A stretch of DNA of 64,000 nt from Roseateles_B sp041905785 (GTDB lineage Bacteria; Pseudomonadota; Gammaproteobacteria; Burkholderiales; Burkholderiaceae_C). The notes beneath the pieces are model-generated. The model saw only the letters and a program-made list of their open reading frames with translations, searched no databases and was not told where the DNA came from. A program made the position numbers and the translations under genes. The stretch is from the NCBI GenBank assembly GCA_041905785.1, contig JAYRKJ010000001.1:186001-250000 (forward strand). The letters run 5' to 3'. This document shows, piece after piece, positions 1 to 10,141 of the stretch (position 1 is the first letter of the stretch; the number at the start of each line of letters is the position of its first letter).

Positions 1-462
1 ATCCAGGCCAATGACCTGGTGGGCCGCAAGACTCTGCGTGACGGCGCTCAGATGGCCAAGGCCGTCGCGGCCCAGATTGAAGGCACCGAAGCGCTGCTGG
101 CCCAGCGCCCAAGCGCTGCGGCCAAGGCCATGCTCAAGCAGTTGGCGGCTGCACGCAAGGCCTTCATCGAGTCGGCCGAGTTCATCGCCGCTTGCGGCAA
201 GGGCAACCCCAATGCGGCCTTCGCCGGTTCGGTGCCCTACCTGATGCTGGCCGGCAACCTGGTCGCCGGCTGGCAACTGGCCCGCGCCCTGATGGTGGCC
301 GAGGACAAGCTGGCAGCTGGCGAGGACAAGGCCTTCATGGAGGCCAAGGTCGCCACGGCCCGCTTCTACGCCGAACACATCCTGCCGCGCACGCTGGCCC
401 AGCGCGATGCCATCGTCGAGGGCGCCGACAGCGTCACCGCGATGGCTCTGGACGCCTTCTGA
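1..462 (+). CDS. Acyl-CoA dehydrogenase, C-terminal part (5' end outside window)
   Basis: The reading frame is open from base 1 and stops with TGA at 460-462, so only the last 153 codons are present. The segment is alpha-helical and matches the C-terminal extension of the larger acyl-CoA dehydrogenases (the DmdC-like group with an extra acetyl-CoA dehydrogenase-like C-terminal domain). Landmarks are a helix around GSVPYLMLAGNLVAGW and the ending TLAQRDAIVEGADSV, typical of that domain. The family oxidises acyl-CoA thioesters with FAD and passes electrons to ETF. Substrate cannot be judged because the catalytic and FAD domains are missing from the window. It may be cotranscribed with the nitronate monooxygenase 107 bases downstream. 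Family is fairly sure, substrate unknown. Confidence 0.85.
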   Translation: MQANDLVGRKTLRDGAQMAKAVAAQIEGTEALLAQRPSAAAKAMLKQLAAARKAFIESAEFIAACGKGNPNAAFAGSVPYLMLAGNLVAGWQLARALMVAEDKLAAGEDKAFMEAKVATARFYAEHILPRTLAQRDAIVEGADSVTAMALDAF

Positions 463-481
463 CCGGAGGTGCCGGCCCTGC

Positions 482-519
482 GCAAGACCTGACCCCACCA
501 ATGCGGTGCCAGGTCTTGC
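482..519. repeat. Inverted pair of the GGGYCAGGTCTTG motif
   Basis: Between the acyl-CoA dehydrogenase and the monooxygenase, GCAAGACCTG at 482-491 is repeated in reverse complement at 510-519 with an 18-base loop. The left arm continues into GACCCC, giving the motif GGGGTCAGGTCTTG on the minus strand; the right arm is GGTGCCAGGTCTTGCC. The same motif occurs elsewhere in the window, mostly in genes. There is no T-run after it, so it does not look like an intrinsic terminator. A REP-type element is one reading, by inference. Confidence 0.7.
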
Positions 520-569
520 CCGACACCCGCTCCCCGCTTCTTTGATCCGTCTTTCCGGAAGGACTTGGA

Positions 570-1523
570 ATGACCGTGCCCGCCCTGTTGCAGCGTCTGC
601 GCCTGCCCGTCATCGGCTCGCCGCTGTTCATCATCAGCAACCCCAAGCTCGTGATCGCCCAATGCACCGCGGGCATCGTGGGTGCGATGCCGTCCTTGAA
701 CGCGCGCCCGGCCGCCCAGCTGGACGACTGGCTGGCCGAGATCACCGAGGCTTTGGCGGCGCATGACCGCACGCATCCGGACCGACCGGCCGCCCCCTTC
801 GCCATCAACCAGATCGTGCACAAGAGCAATGACCGGCTCGAGCAGGACATGGCCGTGTGCGAAAAGTACAAGGTGCCGCTGATCATCACCTCGCTGGGCG
901 CCCGCGAGGACGTCAACCAGGCCGTGCACGCCTGGGGCGGCCTGGTGATGCACGACATCATCAACAACAAGTTCGCCCACAAGGCCATCGAGAAGGGTGC
1001 CGACGGTCTGATCGCCGTGGCGGCAGGGGCGGGCGGGCATGCCGGCACCAAGAGCCCCTTCGCGCTGATCCAGGAAATCCGGGAATGGTTCGACGGCCCG
1101 CTGGCGCTGTCCGGCTCCATGGCGACGGGCAATGCCATCCTCGCCGCCCAGGCCATGGGCGCGGATTTCGCCTACATGGGTTCGGCCTTCATCGCCACCG
1201 AGGAAGCGCGCGCAGCAGACGCCTATAAGCAGATGATCGTGGCCAGCAACAGCGACGACATCGTTTACAGCAACCTCTTCACCGGCGTGCATGGCAACTA
1301 CCTGAAGGGCTCCATCGTCGCGGCGGGCATGGATCCGGAAAACCTGCCGGAATCCGACCCCAGCAAAATGAACTTCGGCGGCGACGCCAAGAAGGCCTGG
1401 AAGGACATCTGGGGCTGCGGCCAGGGCATCGGATCCATCCGGGAGGTGGTGCCTGCGGCGCAGTTGGTGGATCGGCTGGAGCGCGAGTACCGCGCTGCTC
1501 GCGCGCGCCTGGCCCTGGGCTGA
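570..1523 (+). CDS. Nitronate monooxygenase (2-nitropropane dioxygenase family)
   Basis: A 317-residue FMN-dependent TIM-barrel protein. The family oxidises alkyl nitronates to carbonyl compounds and nitrite with O2, although many bacterial members have other or unknown physiological substrates. The opening residues LPVIGSPLFIISNPKL form the first strand and flavin-contact loop, and the signature AAGAGGHAG carries the presumed catalytic His157. A GSMATGNAI segment near residue 180 fits the phosphate-binding region. The length is normal for the class. The ATG start is preceded by AAGGA at a good distance. The neighbouring acyl-CoA dehydrogenase suggests a fatty-acid or detoxification context but does not prove it. 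Family is confident, substrate is not. Confidence 0.88.
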   Translation: MTVPALLQRLRLPVIGSPLFIISNPKLVIAQCTAGIVGAMPSLNARPAAQLDDWLAEITEALAAHDRTHPDRPAAPFAINQIVHKSNDRLEQDMAVCEKYKVPLIITSLGAREDVNQAVHAWGGLVMHDIINNKFAHKAIEKGADGLIAVAAGAGGHAGTKSPFALIQEIREWFDGPLALSGSMATGNAILAAQAMGADFAYMGSAFIATEEARAADAYKQMIVASNSDDIVYSNLFTGVHGNYLKGSIVAAGMDPENLPESDPSKMNFGGDAKKAWKDIWGCGQGIGSIREVVPAAQLVDRLEREYRAARARLALG

Positions 1524-1533
1524 TCGCCGCCGT

Positions 1534-1827
1534 TCAGTCGTCGGTCCGCTGGGGCTCCAGCGAGCAGTCGCAGCCCCGGCCCGCGGCGATCCAGCGGCGC
1601 AGCAGCCAGCCTCGCAGGCCGCCGGGCCGCGCGACGAGCGCGCCACAGACATAGCGCTGCCCCTCCCAGCGCAGGGCCACGCAGGCACCGCGCAACCGCC
1701 GGCTCAGCAGCATGCCCAGCGGGCAGGGTTCGGCGAGGCAGCAGATGCCGCAGCCGTTGCAGGGCTGGCCAAAGGCCGGCTTGGGTGGCGCTGCGGGGTG
1801 GATCTCGATGACGCGCGGGCGGGGCAT
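1534..1827 (-). CDS. Small YkgJ-type cysteine-cluster protein
   Basis: A 97-residue protein if it starts at MPRPRVIEIHP; an upstream ATG at 1860 in the same frame would add 11 residues. It contains CNGCGICC followed by EPCPLG, GAC, YVCG and GCDC, so about nine cysteines lie in under 80 residues. The CxxCGxCC motif is the hallmark of the YkgJ / zinc- or iron-chelating domain family. Members are thought to bind a metal cluster, but no reaction is established. It is read opposite to the monooxygenase and converges on it with only 10 bases between the stop codons. The downstream start was chosen because the family usually begins shortly before the cysteine cluster. Confidence 0.75.
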   Translation of the reverse strand: MPRPRVIEIHPAAPPKPAFGQPCNGCGICCLAEPCPLGMLLSRRLRGACVALRWEGQRYVCGALVARPGGLRGWLLRRWIAAGRGCDCSLEPQRTDD

Positions 1828-1915
1828 GTCTGCAATGTAGCGGTCATGCCATTGACGCAAGCCGTGAGAAAAGCCGCCCGAGGGAGGCTTTGTCGTTCGA
1901 GGTGGGCGAGGGCCC

Positions 1916-2758
1916 TCAGCCCTTCACCCCCAACTCCCTCAGCCGCTCCTCCAGATAGCTGTGCGCCGTGTAGCGGTCGCTCAACACCACCTCGTTGCGC
2001 GGGTGCAGGAACAGCGGCAGCGAGATGCGGCTCTTCTTGGCTCCCTCGCCGGTCGGGTTCACCACGCGATGGATGGTGGAGGGGTAGTAGCCCTGCGAGG
2101 CTTCCTGGAGCATGTCGCCGATGTTGATGATCAGCATGCCGAAGTCGCAGGGCACGTCCACCCAGCTGCCGTCCTTGGCCTGGACTTGCAGGCCCGGCTC
2201 GTTGGCGGCGGGCAGGATGGTCAGCAGGTTGATGTCGCCATGTGGCGCGGCGCGCAGCGAGCCGGCCGGCTCCTGACCGGTCAGGGGCGGGTAGCGCAGC
2301 ACGCGCAGCAGGGTCTGGCGACTGTCCTTGATCATGTTCGAGAGCGGCTCGCGGTAGTTCTTCGCGATGTCCGCCGGGGTGTGCCGTTCCACCCAGGACA
2401 GCAGCTCGGCCGCCAGGCCATTGGCCAAGCCGTAGTACTGCATCGCATCGTCCTTGAGGCCGGGCGGAATACGGCCCCAGGGGTAGATGTGGAAGTACTC
2501 CTTGATGTCCTTCTGCGTGAAGCCCTTGGCCGTCTCGGAGATCTCGGTGGAGAACCAGCCGTCCTGCGTCTCCTTTGAGAAGGTATAGCCGGTCTTCTCT
2601 TCGCTGTTGAAGAAGCCGAGCCAGTCGGCGTAGATCTTCTCGACCAGCGTCTGAGGGATGGGGTGGTTCACCAGCACGCCGAAGCCGGTTTCATGCAGGG
2701 AACGGGTGAAGCGCTCGGCGGCATCCGGGGCGCGGTAGTCAACGACGCTGACTTGCAT
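1916..2758 (-). CDS. Isopenicillin N synthase-like 2-oxoglutarate/Fe(II) oxygenase
   Basis: A 280-residue member of the isopenicillin N synthase / 2-oxoglutarate-Fe(II) dioxygenase superfamily. The DIOX_N-like N-terminal half includes TGFGVLVNHPIP. The C-terminal jelly-roll carries the facial triad His173-x-Asp175 (PHGDIN) and His230 (TIHRVV), and the RxS co-substrate motif is Arg244-Ile-Ser246. All metal ligands are therefore present and the enzyme should be active. Typical members hydroxylate or desaturate small molecules; the substrate here cannot be told from sequence. The gene stands alone and diverges from sucA across a 398-base promoter region. The ATG has an AGGA Shine-Dalgarno 8 bases upstream. 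Confidence 0.88.
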   Translation of the reverse strand: MQVSVVDYRAPDAAERFTRSLHETGFGVLVNHPIPQTLVEKIYADWLGFFNSEEKTGYTFSKETQDGWFSTEISETAKGFTQKDIKEYFHIYPWGRIPPGLKDDAMQYYGLANGLAAELLSWVERHTPADIAKNYREPLSNMIKDSRQTLLRVLRYPPLTGQEPAGSLRAAPHGDINLLTILPAANEPGLQVQAKDGSWVDVPCDFGMLIINIGDMLQEASQGYYPSTIHRVVNPTGEGAKKSRISLPLFLHPRNEVVLSDRYTAHSYLEERLRELGVKG

Positions 2759-2821
2759 GGGGAGTCCTTTTCTCTTCCCGTCGCCCGGCCATTCAATCGC
2801 GGGGCCGTGGCGCGCGCGGGA

Positions 2822-2850
2822 AGTCTAGGCGATGAGTGCTGAAATCGCAA
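2822..2850 (-). promoter_or_regulatory. Candidate sigma-70 promoter of the oxygenase gene
   Basis: On the minus strand TTGCGA (2850-2845) is followed after exactly 17 bases by TAGACT (2827-2822). Each hexamer matches the consensus at four of six positions. The predicted start site is about 55 bases ahead of the oxygenase ATG. Confidence 0.45.
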
Positions 2851-2950
2851 ACGTTTGGCCCGCCGCTTCCGACCGCGAGGCTGGCCGCTGCGCCGTGCAA
2901 AAAAGCTCAGGACTGCCGACAAGTTGCCGAAGATCAACGGGGCAGGCGCA

Positions 2951-2979
2951 TTGGTGGCAGATGGCAAGGGTGTTACAGT
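2951..2979 (+). promoter_or_regulatory. Candidate promoter of the sucA-sucB-lpdA operon
   Basis: TTGGTG at 2951-2956 and TACAGT at 2974-2979 are separated by 17 bases, and TGT directly before the -10 makes it an extended -10 element. The resulting leader would be about 170 bases. The rest of the 398-base region between the oxygenase and sucA shows no gene; short reading frames there have no recognisable protein. Confidence 0.5.
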
Positions 2980-3156
2980 CCGGTTCCCTGTGATGAGGAT
3001 TCGTACCGGAAGCCAGTTGTGGCAGGGGCGCATCCTCAGGTCCTTCCCGTCCCCTTTTCTGGCAACAGCAAAGGCGGGTCGCAATCCGCCAACCGGTCAA
3101 GCCGTGTCGCGGAAGGTTGTCCAACCAGCCAATAGCTCTGGAAACCGGAGCAAGAG

Positions 3157-6021
3157 GTGAGCGAAATGATGCAGCAATACAGGTCGAATTCGTACCTGTT
3201 CGGGGGCAATGCGCCCTATGTCGAGGAGATGTACGAGGCTTACCTCGACAATCCGGGTTCCGTGCCGGACAACTGGCGCGCCTACTTCGACGCCCTCCAG
3301 CATGTCCCTGCCGTGGATGGCAGCGACGCCCGTGACGTGGCCCATGCCCCCGTCATCGAATCCTTCGCTCAGCGCGCCAAGGCCAATGCCTTCGGCAACA
3401 AGGCCTCCAGCGCCGACCTGGCCGTGGCCCGCAAGCAGGTGCACGTCCAGTCCCTGATCGCCGCCTATCGCTTCCTGGGCAACCGCTGGGCCGAACTGGA
3501 CCCGCTCAAGCGCGGTGAGCGCCCCAAGATTCCCGAACTCGATCCGGCCTTCTATGACCTGACCGAGTCCGACATGGACATCGCCTTCTCCGCCGCCAAC
3601 ACCTATTTCGGTGGCGAGACCATGACCCTGCGCCAGATCGTGCAGGCCCTGCGCGAGACCTACTGCGGCACCATCGGCGCCGAGTTCATGCACGGCTCCG
3701 ACCCCGCCGAAAAGCGCTGGTGGCAGGAGCGCCTGGAGAAGCAGCGCGGCAAGCCCAGCTTCTCCGTTGAAGACAAGAAGCGCATCCTGGACCGCCTGAC
3801 TGCCGCCGAGGGTCTGGAGCGCTATCTGCACACCAAGTACGTCGGCCAGAAGCGCTTCTCGCTGGAAGGCGGCGAGAGCTTCATCGCCGCCATGGATGAA
3901 CTGATCCAGCGTGCCGGCGAGAACGGCGTGCAGGAAATCGTGATCGGCATGGCCCACCGCGGCCGCCTGAACGTGCTGGTCAACACCCTGGGCAAGATGC
4001 CCAAGGACCTGTTCGCCGAGTTCGAGCACAAGGGTGACCACGACCTGCCCGCGGGCGACGTGAAGTACCACCAGGGCTTCTCCAGCGACGTGTCCACGCA
4101 GGGCGGTCCTGTGCATCTGAGCCTGGCCTTCAACCCCTCGCACCTGGAAATCGTCAATCCCGTGGTGGAAGGCAGCGTGCGCGCTCGCCAGGACCGCCGC
4201 GGCGACACCGCCGGCAGCCAGGTGCTGCCGGTGCTGGTGCACGGCGATGCGGCCTTCGGCGGCCAGGGCGTGGTGCAGGAAACCCTGTGCATGGCCCAGA
4301 CCCGCGGCTACCGCACGGGCGGCACGGTGCACATCGTGATCAACAACCAGATCGGCTTCACCACTAGCGATCCGCGCGACCTGCGTTCCACGCATTACTG
4401 CTCGGACGTGGTCAAGATGATCGAAGCCCCGGTGCTGCACGTGAACGGCGACGACCCCGAAGCCGTCGTGTGGGCCGCTCAGCTGGCAATGGACTACCGC
4501 ACCGCGTTCAAGAAGGACGTGGTCATCGACATCGTCTGCTTCCGCAAGCTGGGCCACAACGAGCAGGACACCCCGGCCCTGACCCAGCCCCTGATGTACA
4601 AGAAGGTTGCCGCCCACCCCGGCACCCGCAAGCTGTACGCCGACAAGCTGGTGACCCAGACCGCCGTGGCTGCCGAGGAGCCCGACAGCATGGTCAAGGC
4701 CTACCGTGCCGCCATGGACGAGGGCCGTCACACCGTCGACCCGGTGCTGACCAACTACAAGGGCAAGTACGCCACGGACTGGACCCCCTTCCTGGGCAAG
4801 AAGTGGACGGACAACTGCGACACCGCCATCCCCGTTTCCGAATGGAAGCGCCTGGCCGAGCGCATCACCACGCTGCCCAAGGACTTCTCGGCACACAACC
4901 TGGTGCAGAAGCTGATCGCCGACCGCGCGGCCATGGGCCGCGGCGAGATCAACGTCGACTGGGGCATGGGCGAGCACATGGCCTTCGCCTCGCTGGTGGC
5001 TTCGGGCTACCCCGTGCGACTGTCGGGCGAGGACTGCGGCCGGGGCACCTTCACGCACCGCCACGCCGTGATCCATGACCAGAACCGCACCAACTGGGAC
5101 GAAGGCAGCTACATCCCGCTGCAGAACGTGGCCGACAACCAGGCCCCGTTCGTGGTCATCGACTCCATCCTGTCGGAAGAAGCGGTGCTGGGCTTCGAAT
5201 ACGGCTATGCCGCCGCTGAGCCCAACACGCTGACCATCTGGGAAGCCCAGTTCGGCGACTTCGTCAACGGTGCCCAGGTCGTGATCGACCAGTTCATCGC
5301 CTCCGGCGAAGTGAAGTGGGGTCGCGCCAATGGCCTGGTCATGATGCTGCCGCACGGCTATGAAGGCCAGGGCCCCGAGCACAGCTCGGCCCGTCTGGAG
5401 CGCTTCATGCAGCTGGCTGCGGACAACAACATGCAGATCGTGCAGCCCACCACGGCCTCGCAGATCTTCCATGTGCTGCGCCGCCAGATGCTGCGCATGT
5501 TCCGCAAGCCGCTGGTCATCATGACCCCCAAGAGCCTGCTGCGCGCCAAGGACGCCACCTCGCCGCTGTCCGAATTCACCAAGGGTGAGTTCCAGACCGT
5601 GATCGGCGAGCTGGATGCCGGCATCGACGCCGCCAAGGTCAAGCGCGTGATCGCCTGCTCGGGCAAGGTCTACTACGACCTGGTCAAGAAGCGCGAAGAG
5701 AAGAAGGCCAGCGACGTCGCCATCATCCGCGTCGAGCAGCTCTACCCCTTCCCGCACAAGGCCTTCGCCGCCGAGATCAAGAAGTACCCGAACGCGGTCG
5801 ACATCGTCTGGTGCCAGGACGAGCCGCAAAACCAGGGTGCCTGGTTCTTCGTGCAGCACTACATCCACGAGAACATGCTGGACGGCCAGAAGCTGGGCTT
5901 CGCCGGTCGTCCGGCGTCGGCCTCGCCCGCCTGCGGCTATGCGCACCTGCACCAGGAGCAGCAAAAGGCGCTGCTGGACCAGGCCTTCGCCAAGCTCAAG
6001 GGCTTCATCCTCACCAAATAA
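3157..6021 (+). CDS. sucA: 2-oxoglutarate dehydrogenase E1 component
   Basis: A 954-residue thiamine-diphosphate-dependent E1 subunit that decarboxylates 2-oxoglutarate and transfers the succinyl group to the lipoyl arm of E2 in the TCA cycle. The N-terminal segment SNSYLFGGNAPYVEEMYEAY is the E2-binding region. GMAHRGRLNVLVN and FNPSHLEIVNPVVEGSVRA belong to the ThDP domain, and the C-terminal half has the pyrimidine-binding and transketolase-like C domains. Length is normal for the family (E. coli about 933). The start is uncertain: GTG at 3157 has GGAG upstream, whereas AGAGGTGA just upstream would also serve the in-frame ATG codons at 3166 or 3169, which are equally plausible. First gene of sucA-sucB-lpdA. 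Confidence 0.98.
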   Translation: MSEMMQQYRSNSYLFGGNAPYVEEMYEAYLDNPGSVPDNWRAYFDALQHVPAVDGSDARDVAHAPVIESFAQRAKANAFGNKASSADLAVARKQVHVQSLIAAYRFLGNRWAELDPLKRGERPKIPELDPAFYDLTESDMDIAFSAANTYFGGETMTLRQIVQALRETYCGTIGAEFMHGSDPAEKRWWQERLEKQRGKPSFSVEDKKRILDRLTAAEGLERYLHTKYVGQKRFSLEGGESFIAAMDELIQRAGENGVQEIVIGMAHRGRLNVLVNTLGKMPKDLFAEFEHKGDHDLPAGDVKYHQGFSSDVSTQGGPVHLSLAFNPSHLEIVNPVVEGSVRARQDRRGDTAGSQVLPVLVHGDAAFGGQGVVQETLCMAQTRGYRTGGTVHIVINNQIGFTTSDPRDLRSTHYCSDVVKMIEAPVLHVNGDDPEAVVWAAQLAMDYRTAFKKDVVIDIVCFRKLGHNEQDTPALTQPLMYKKVAAHPGTRKLYADKLVTQTAVAAEEPDSMVKAYRAAMDEGRHTVDPVLTNYKGKYATDWTPFLGKKWTDNCDTAIPVSEWKRLAERITTLPKDFSAHNLVQKLIADRAAMGRGEINVDWGMGEHMAFASLVASGYPVRLSGEDCGRGTFTHRHAVIHDQNRTNWDEGSYIPLQNVADNQAPFVVIDSILSEEAVLGFEYGYAAAEPNTLTIWEAQFGDFVNGAQVVIDQFIASGEVKWGRANGLVMMLPHGYEGQGPEHSSARLERFMQLAADNNMQIVQPTTASQIFHVLRRQMLRMFRKPLVIMTPKSLLRAKDATSPLSEFTKGEFQTVIGELDAGIDAAKVKRVIACSGKVYYDLVKKREEKKASDVAIIRVEQLYPFPHKAFAAEIKKYPNAVDIVWCQDEPQNQGAWFFVQHYIHENMLDGQKLGFAGRPASASPACGYAHLHQEQQKALLDQAFAKLKGFILTK

Positions 6022-6132
6022 GTCAAAGCGGCCTCCGGTGCCGCTCCTGACCCGCGCGGTTCAGGCGTCCCCTCGTGACGCCGGACCGCGGGCAGTGAGT
6101 GGCCAGTGCAGCAGCAAGCAGAAAGAATCATC

Positions 6133-7374
6133 ATGGCAATCGTTGAAGTCAAGGTTCCCCAACTGTCTGAATCGGTGTCCGAAGGCACCCTGATCTCCTG
6201 GAAGAAGAAGCCCGGCGAAGCCGTCGCGGTGGACGAGATCCTGATCGAGATCGAGACCGACAAGGTCGTGCTGGAAGTGCCCGCGCCCAGCGCCGGCGTG
6301 CTGGCCGAGACCCTGAAGGACGGCGGCGCTTCCGTCGTGAGCGAGGAAGTCATCGCCCGCATCGACACCGAAGGCAAGGCCGGTGCCGTGGCCGCCCCGG
6401 CAGCCGCAGCCCCCGCCGCCGCGCCGGTTGCAGCCCCCGCAGCCGCCGCCAACAAGGGTGACGTGGCCATGCCCGCCGCCGCCAAGATCCTGGCCGAAAA
6501 GGGCCTGCAGGCCACCGACGTCGCCGGCTCCGGCAAGGACGGCCGCGTGACCAAGGGCGATGCCCTGGCCGCCGGCGCCAAGCCTGCCGCCGTGGCCGCG
6601 CCTGTCGCCGCCCCCGTGGCCGCCGCCAAGCCGCTGCCGGCCGTCGCCGCGCCCGTCGCACAGAACCTGGGTGATCGCCCCGAGCAGCGCGTGCCGATGA
6701 GCCGCCTGCGCGCCCGCGTGGCCGAGCGCCTGATCCAGTCGCAGTCGACCAACGCCATCCTGACCACGTTCAATGAAGTGAACATGGCGCCGCTGATGGA
6801 CATGCGCAAGAAGTTCCAGGAGAAGTTCGAGAAGGAGCACGGCGTGAAGCTGGGCTTCATGAGCTTCTTCGTGAAGGCCGCCGTCGCCGCGCTGAAGAAG
6901 TTCCCGGTGCTGAACGCCTCGGTCGACGGCAATGACATCGTCTACCACGGCTATTTCGACATCGGCATCGCCGTGGGCTCGCCCCGTGGCCTGGTCGTGC
7001 CCATCATCCGCAATGCCGACCAGCTGAGCTTCGCCGACATCGAGAAGAAGATCGCCGAGTTCGGCCAGAAGGCCAAGGAAGGCAAGATCTCCATCGACGA
7101 TCTGACCGGCGGCACCTTCTCGATCTCCAATGGCGGCACCTTCGGCTCCATGCTGTCGACCCCCATCATCAACCCGCCGCAATCGGCCATCCTGGGCGTG
7201 CACGCCACCAAGGACCGCGCCGTGGTCGAGAACGGCCAGGTCGTGGTGCGCCCGATCAACTACCTCGCGATGTCCTACGACCACCGCATCATCGACGGCC
7301 GCGAAGCCGTGCTGGGCCTGGTCACGATGAAGGAAGCGCTGGAAGATCCCGCCCGCCTGCTCTTCGACATCTGA
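6133..7374 (+). CDS. sucB: 2-oxoglutarate dehydrogenase E2, dihydrolipoyl succinyltransferase
   Basis: A 413-residue E2 core protein. Residues 1-80 are one lipoyl domain with the modified lysine in ETDKVVLEV (Lys44). An Ala/Pro/Val-rich linker follows, then a peripheral-subunit-binding domain (AAKILAEKGL), a second Ala-rich linker and the catalytic acyltransferase domain ending with YDHRIIDGREAV, which holds the catalytic His and Asp. It moves the succinyl group from lipoamide to CoA. The start at MAIVEVKVPQ is 27 bases inside a longer open frame and is where all family members begin. A 111-base gap separates it from sucA. Confidence 0.98.
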   Translation: MAIVEVKVPQLSESVSEGTLISWKKKPGEAVAVDEILIEIETDKVVLEVPAPSAGVLAETLKDGGASVVSEEVIARIDTEGKAGAVAAPAAAAPAAAPVAAPAAAANKGDVAMPAAAKILAEKGLQATDVAGSGKDGRVTKGDALAAGAKPAAVAAPVAAPVAAAKPLPAVAAPVAQNLGDRPEQRVPMSRLRARVAERLIQSQSTNAILTTFNEVNMAPLMDMRKKFQEKFEKEHGVKLGFMSFFVKAAVAALKKFPVLNASVDGNDIVYHGYFDIGIAVGSPRGLVVPIIRNADQLSFADIEKKIAEFGQKAKEGKISIDDLTGGTFSISNGGTFGSMLSTPIINPPQSAILGVHATKDRAVVENGQVVVRPINYLAMSYDHRIIDGREAVLGLVTMKEALEDPARLLFDI

Positions 7375-7377
7375 TCA

Positions 7378-7499
7378 AGGGCTACTGCGCGTCCTCAGGG
7401 CGTCGTTGCGGGTCCCGTCCTCGGCATCCTCACGTAGCGCTGCTACGCTCCGGTGCCTCGGCACCCGCGCCTAGCCCTGAGGCCGCTCGCTACGCCCCG
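7378..7499. repeat. Long imperfect palindrome between sucB and lpdA
   Basis: The gap holds nested inverted repeats sharing one centre near 7438-7440: CGTAGC / GCTACG with a 3-base loop (7433-7447), CCTCAGGGC (7393-7401) against GCCCTGAGG (7474-7482), and outer GGGC / GCCC arms near 7379 and 7494. RNA from this stretch could fold into one long hairpin. It resembles the intergenic repeats common in Burkholderiales; family membership is inference. Confidence 0.75.
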
Positions 7500-7536
7500 C
7501 ACCGGTGGGGCCAGTTGCGAGACAAGGAACACACAC

Positions 7537-8967
<1,431 letters not shown>

Positions 8968-8990
8968 TTTCGATCGGAATTCACAGGGAC

Positions 8991-9017
8991 AAAGGGGCGG
9001 CCTCGGTCGCCCCTTTT
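8991..9017 (+). terminator. Intrinsic terminator after lpdA
   Basis: AAAGGGGCG (8991-8999) pairs with CGCCCCTTT (9008-9016) across an 8-base loop, ending in TTTT. It closes the dehydrogenase operon before zapE. Confidence 0.8.
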
Positions 9018-9040
9018 CACGAGGAGTAGCCTGAGCACTC

Positions 9041-10141
9041 ATGAGCAGCGTCACCGAGCTCTACCACCAGACCCTGGCCGAACGCGGCTTCAAGGCCGAT
9101 CCGGCGCAACTGCGCGCCATCGCGGCCCTGCAGCGCTGCCAGGACGAATGGGCCGACTACAAGGCCCGCCGCAGCAATGCCGTCACCAAGCTGCTGGTGC
9201 GCCCGCCCATTCCGCGTGGCGTCTACATGTACGGCGGCGTGGGGCGCGGCAAGAGCTTCCTGATGGATTGCTTCTTCCAGGCCGTGCCGCTCACGCGCAA
9301 GACCCGGCTCCACTTTCACGAGTTCATGCGCGAGGTGCACCGCGAGCTGCAGGACCTGAAGGGCATCGCCGATCCGCTGGATGAGCTGGGCCGGCGCATC
9401 GCCAAGCGTTTCCGCCTGATCTGCTTCGATGAATTCCACGTGGCCGACGTGACCGACGCAATGATCCTGCACCGGCTGCTGGATGCGCTGTTCAGGAACC
9501 GCGTGTCGATCGTCACCACCTCGAACTTCCATCCTGACGGGCTCTATCCGGGCGGTCTTCACCGCGACCGCATCCTGCCGGCCATCGAGCTGCTCAAGGA
9601 GAAGATGGAGGTCATCAACGTCGACCACGGCACCGACTACCGCCAGCGTTCACTGGAGCATGTGGAGCTCTACCACTGCCCGCTGGACGACAAGGCCGAT
9701 GCCGCGCTGGCGCATGCCTTCGAGAGCCTCGCCGAGGCCAAGGACGAGGATCCGCTGCTGCACATCGAGCATCGCGAGCTGCGTTCGCGCCGCCGTGCTG
9801 GCGGCGTGGTGTGGTTTGATTTCCAGACGCTTTGCGGCGGCCCGCGCTCGCAGAATGACTACCTGGAGCTGGCCTCACGCTTTCACACCCTGATCCTCTC
9901 GGACGTGCCGGAGATGCCCGTACGGCTGGCCAGCGAGGCGCGGCGCTTCACCTGGCTGGTGGACGTGCTCTACGACCGCCGCTGCAAGCTGATCATCTCG
10001 GCCGCGGTGCCGCCCGCGCAGCTCTACACCGAGGGGCCGCTGGCCCACGAGTTCCCGCGCACGGTGTCGCGCCTGCAGGAAATGCAGTCGCGCGAATACC
10101 TGGAGCTGGAACGCCGCGACGTGGATACTTCGCTGACATGA
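9041..10141 (+). CDS. zapE: Cell division ATPase ZapE (AFG1-like)
   Basis: A 366-residue AFG1-family P-loop ATPase. Walker A is GGVGRGKS with Lys71; Walker B is CFDEFH with Asp130 and Glu131. An arginine-rich sensor region and SQNDYLELA near the C terminus match the family. In E. coli ZapE associates with the Z-ring and is needed under low oxygen or high temperature; in mitochondria the homologue (Afg1/LACE1) is a membrane-protein quality factor. It follows lpdA after a terminator, an arrangement frequent in Betaproteobacteria. Start ATG at 9041 gives the usual length. Confidence 0.93.
   Translation: MSSVTELYHQTLAERGFKADPAQLRAIAALQRCQDEWADYKARRSNAVTKLLVRPPIPRGVYMYGGVGRGKSFLMDCFFQAVPLTRKTRLHFHEFMREVHRELQDLKGIADPLDELGRRIAKRFRLICFDEFHVADVTDAMILHRLLDALFRNRVSIVTTSNFHPDGLYPGGLHRDRILPAIELLKEKMEVINVDHGTDYRQRSLEHVELYHCPLDDKADAALAHAFESLAEAKDEDPLLHIEHRELRSRRRAGGVVWFDFQTLCGGPRSQNDYLELASRFHTLILSDVPEMPVRLASEARRFTWLVDVLYDRRCKLIISAAVPPAQLYTEGPLAHEFPRTVSRLQEMQSREYLELERRDVDTSLT

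Noticed and set aside
2836..3160. Small frames in the oxygenase-sucA gap
   Set aside because: Several overlapping frames of about 100 codons in both directions, none with a ribosome site or family features; the gap fits a divergent promoter region.
3097..5964. A 955-codon open frame on the minus strand opposite sucA
   Set aside because: It mirrors the codon bias of sucA in GC-rich DNA, is His/Val/Leu-rich, has no recognisable domain and no ribosome site. Similar long antisense frames occur opposite rluB, ispG, hisS, der, purA, bamA and ppsA for the same reason.
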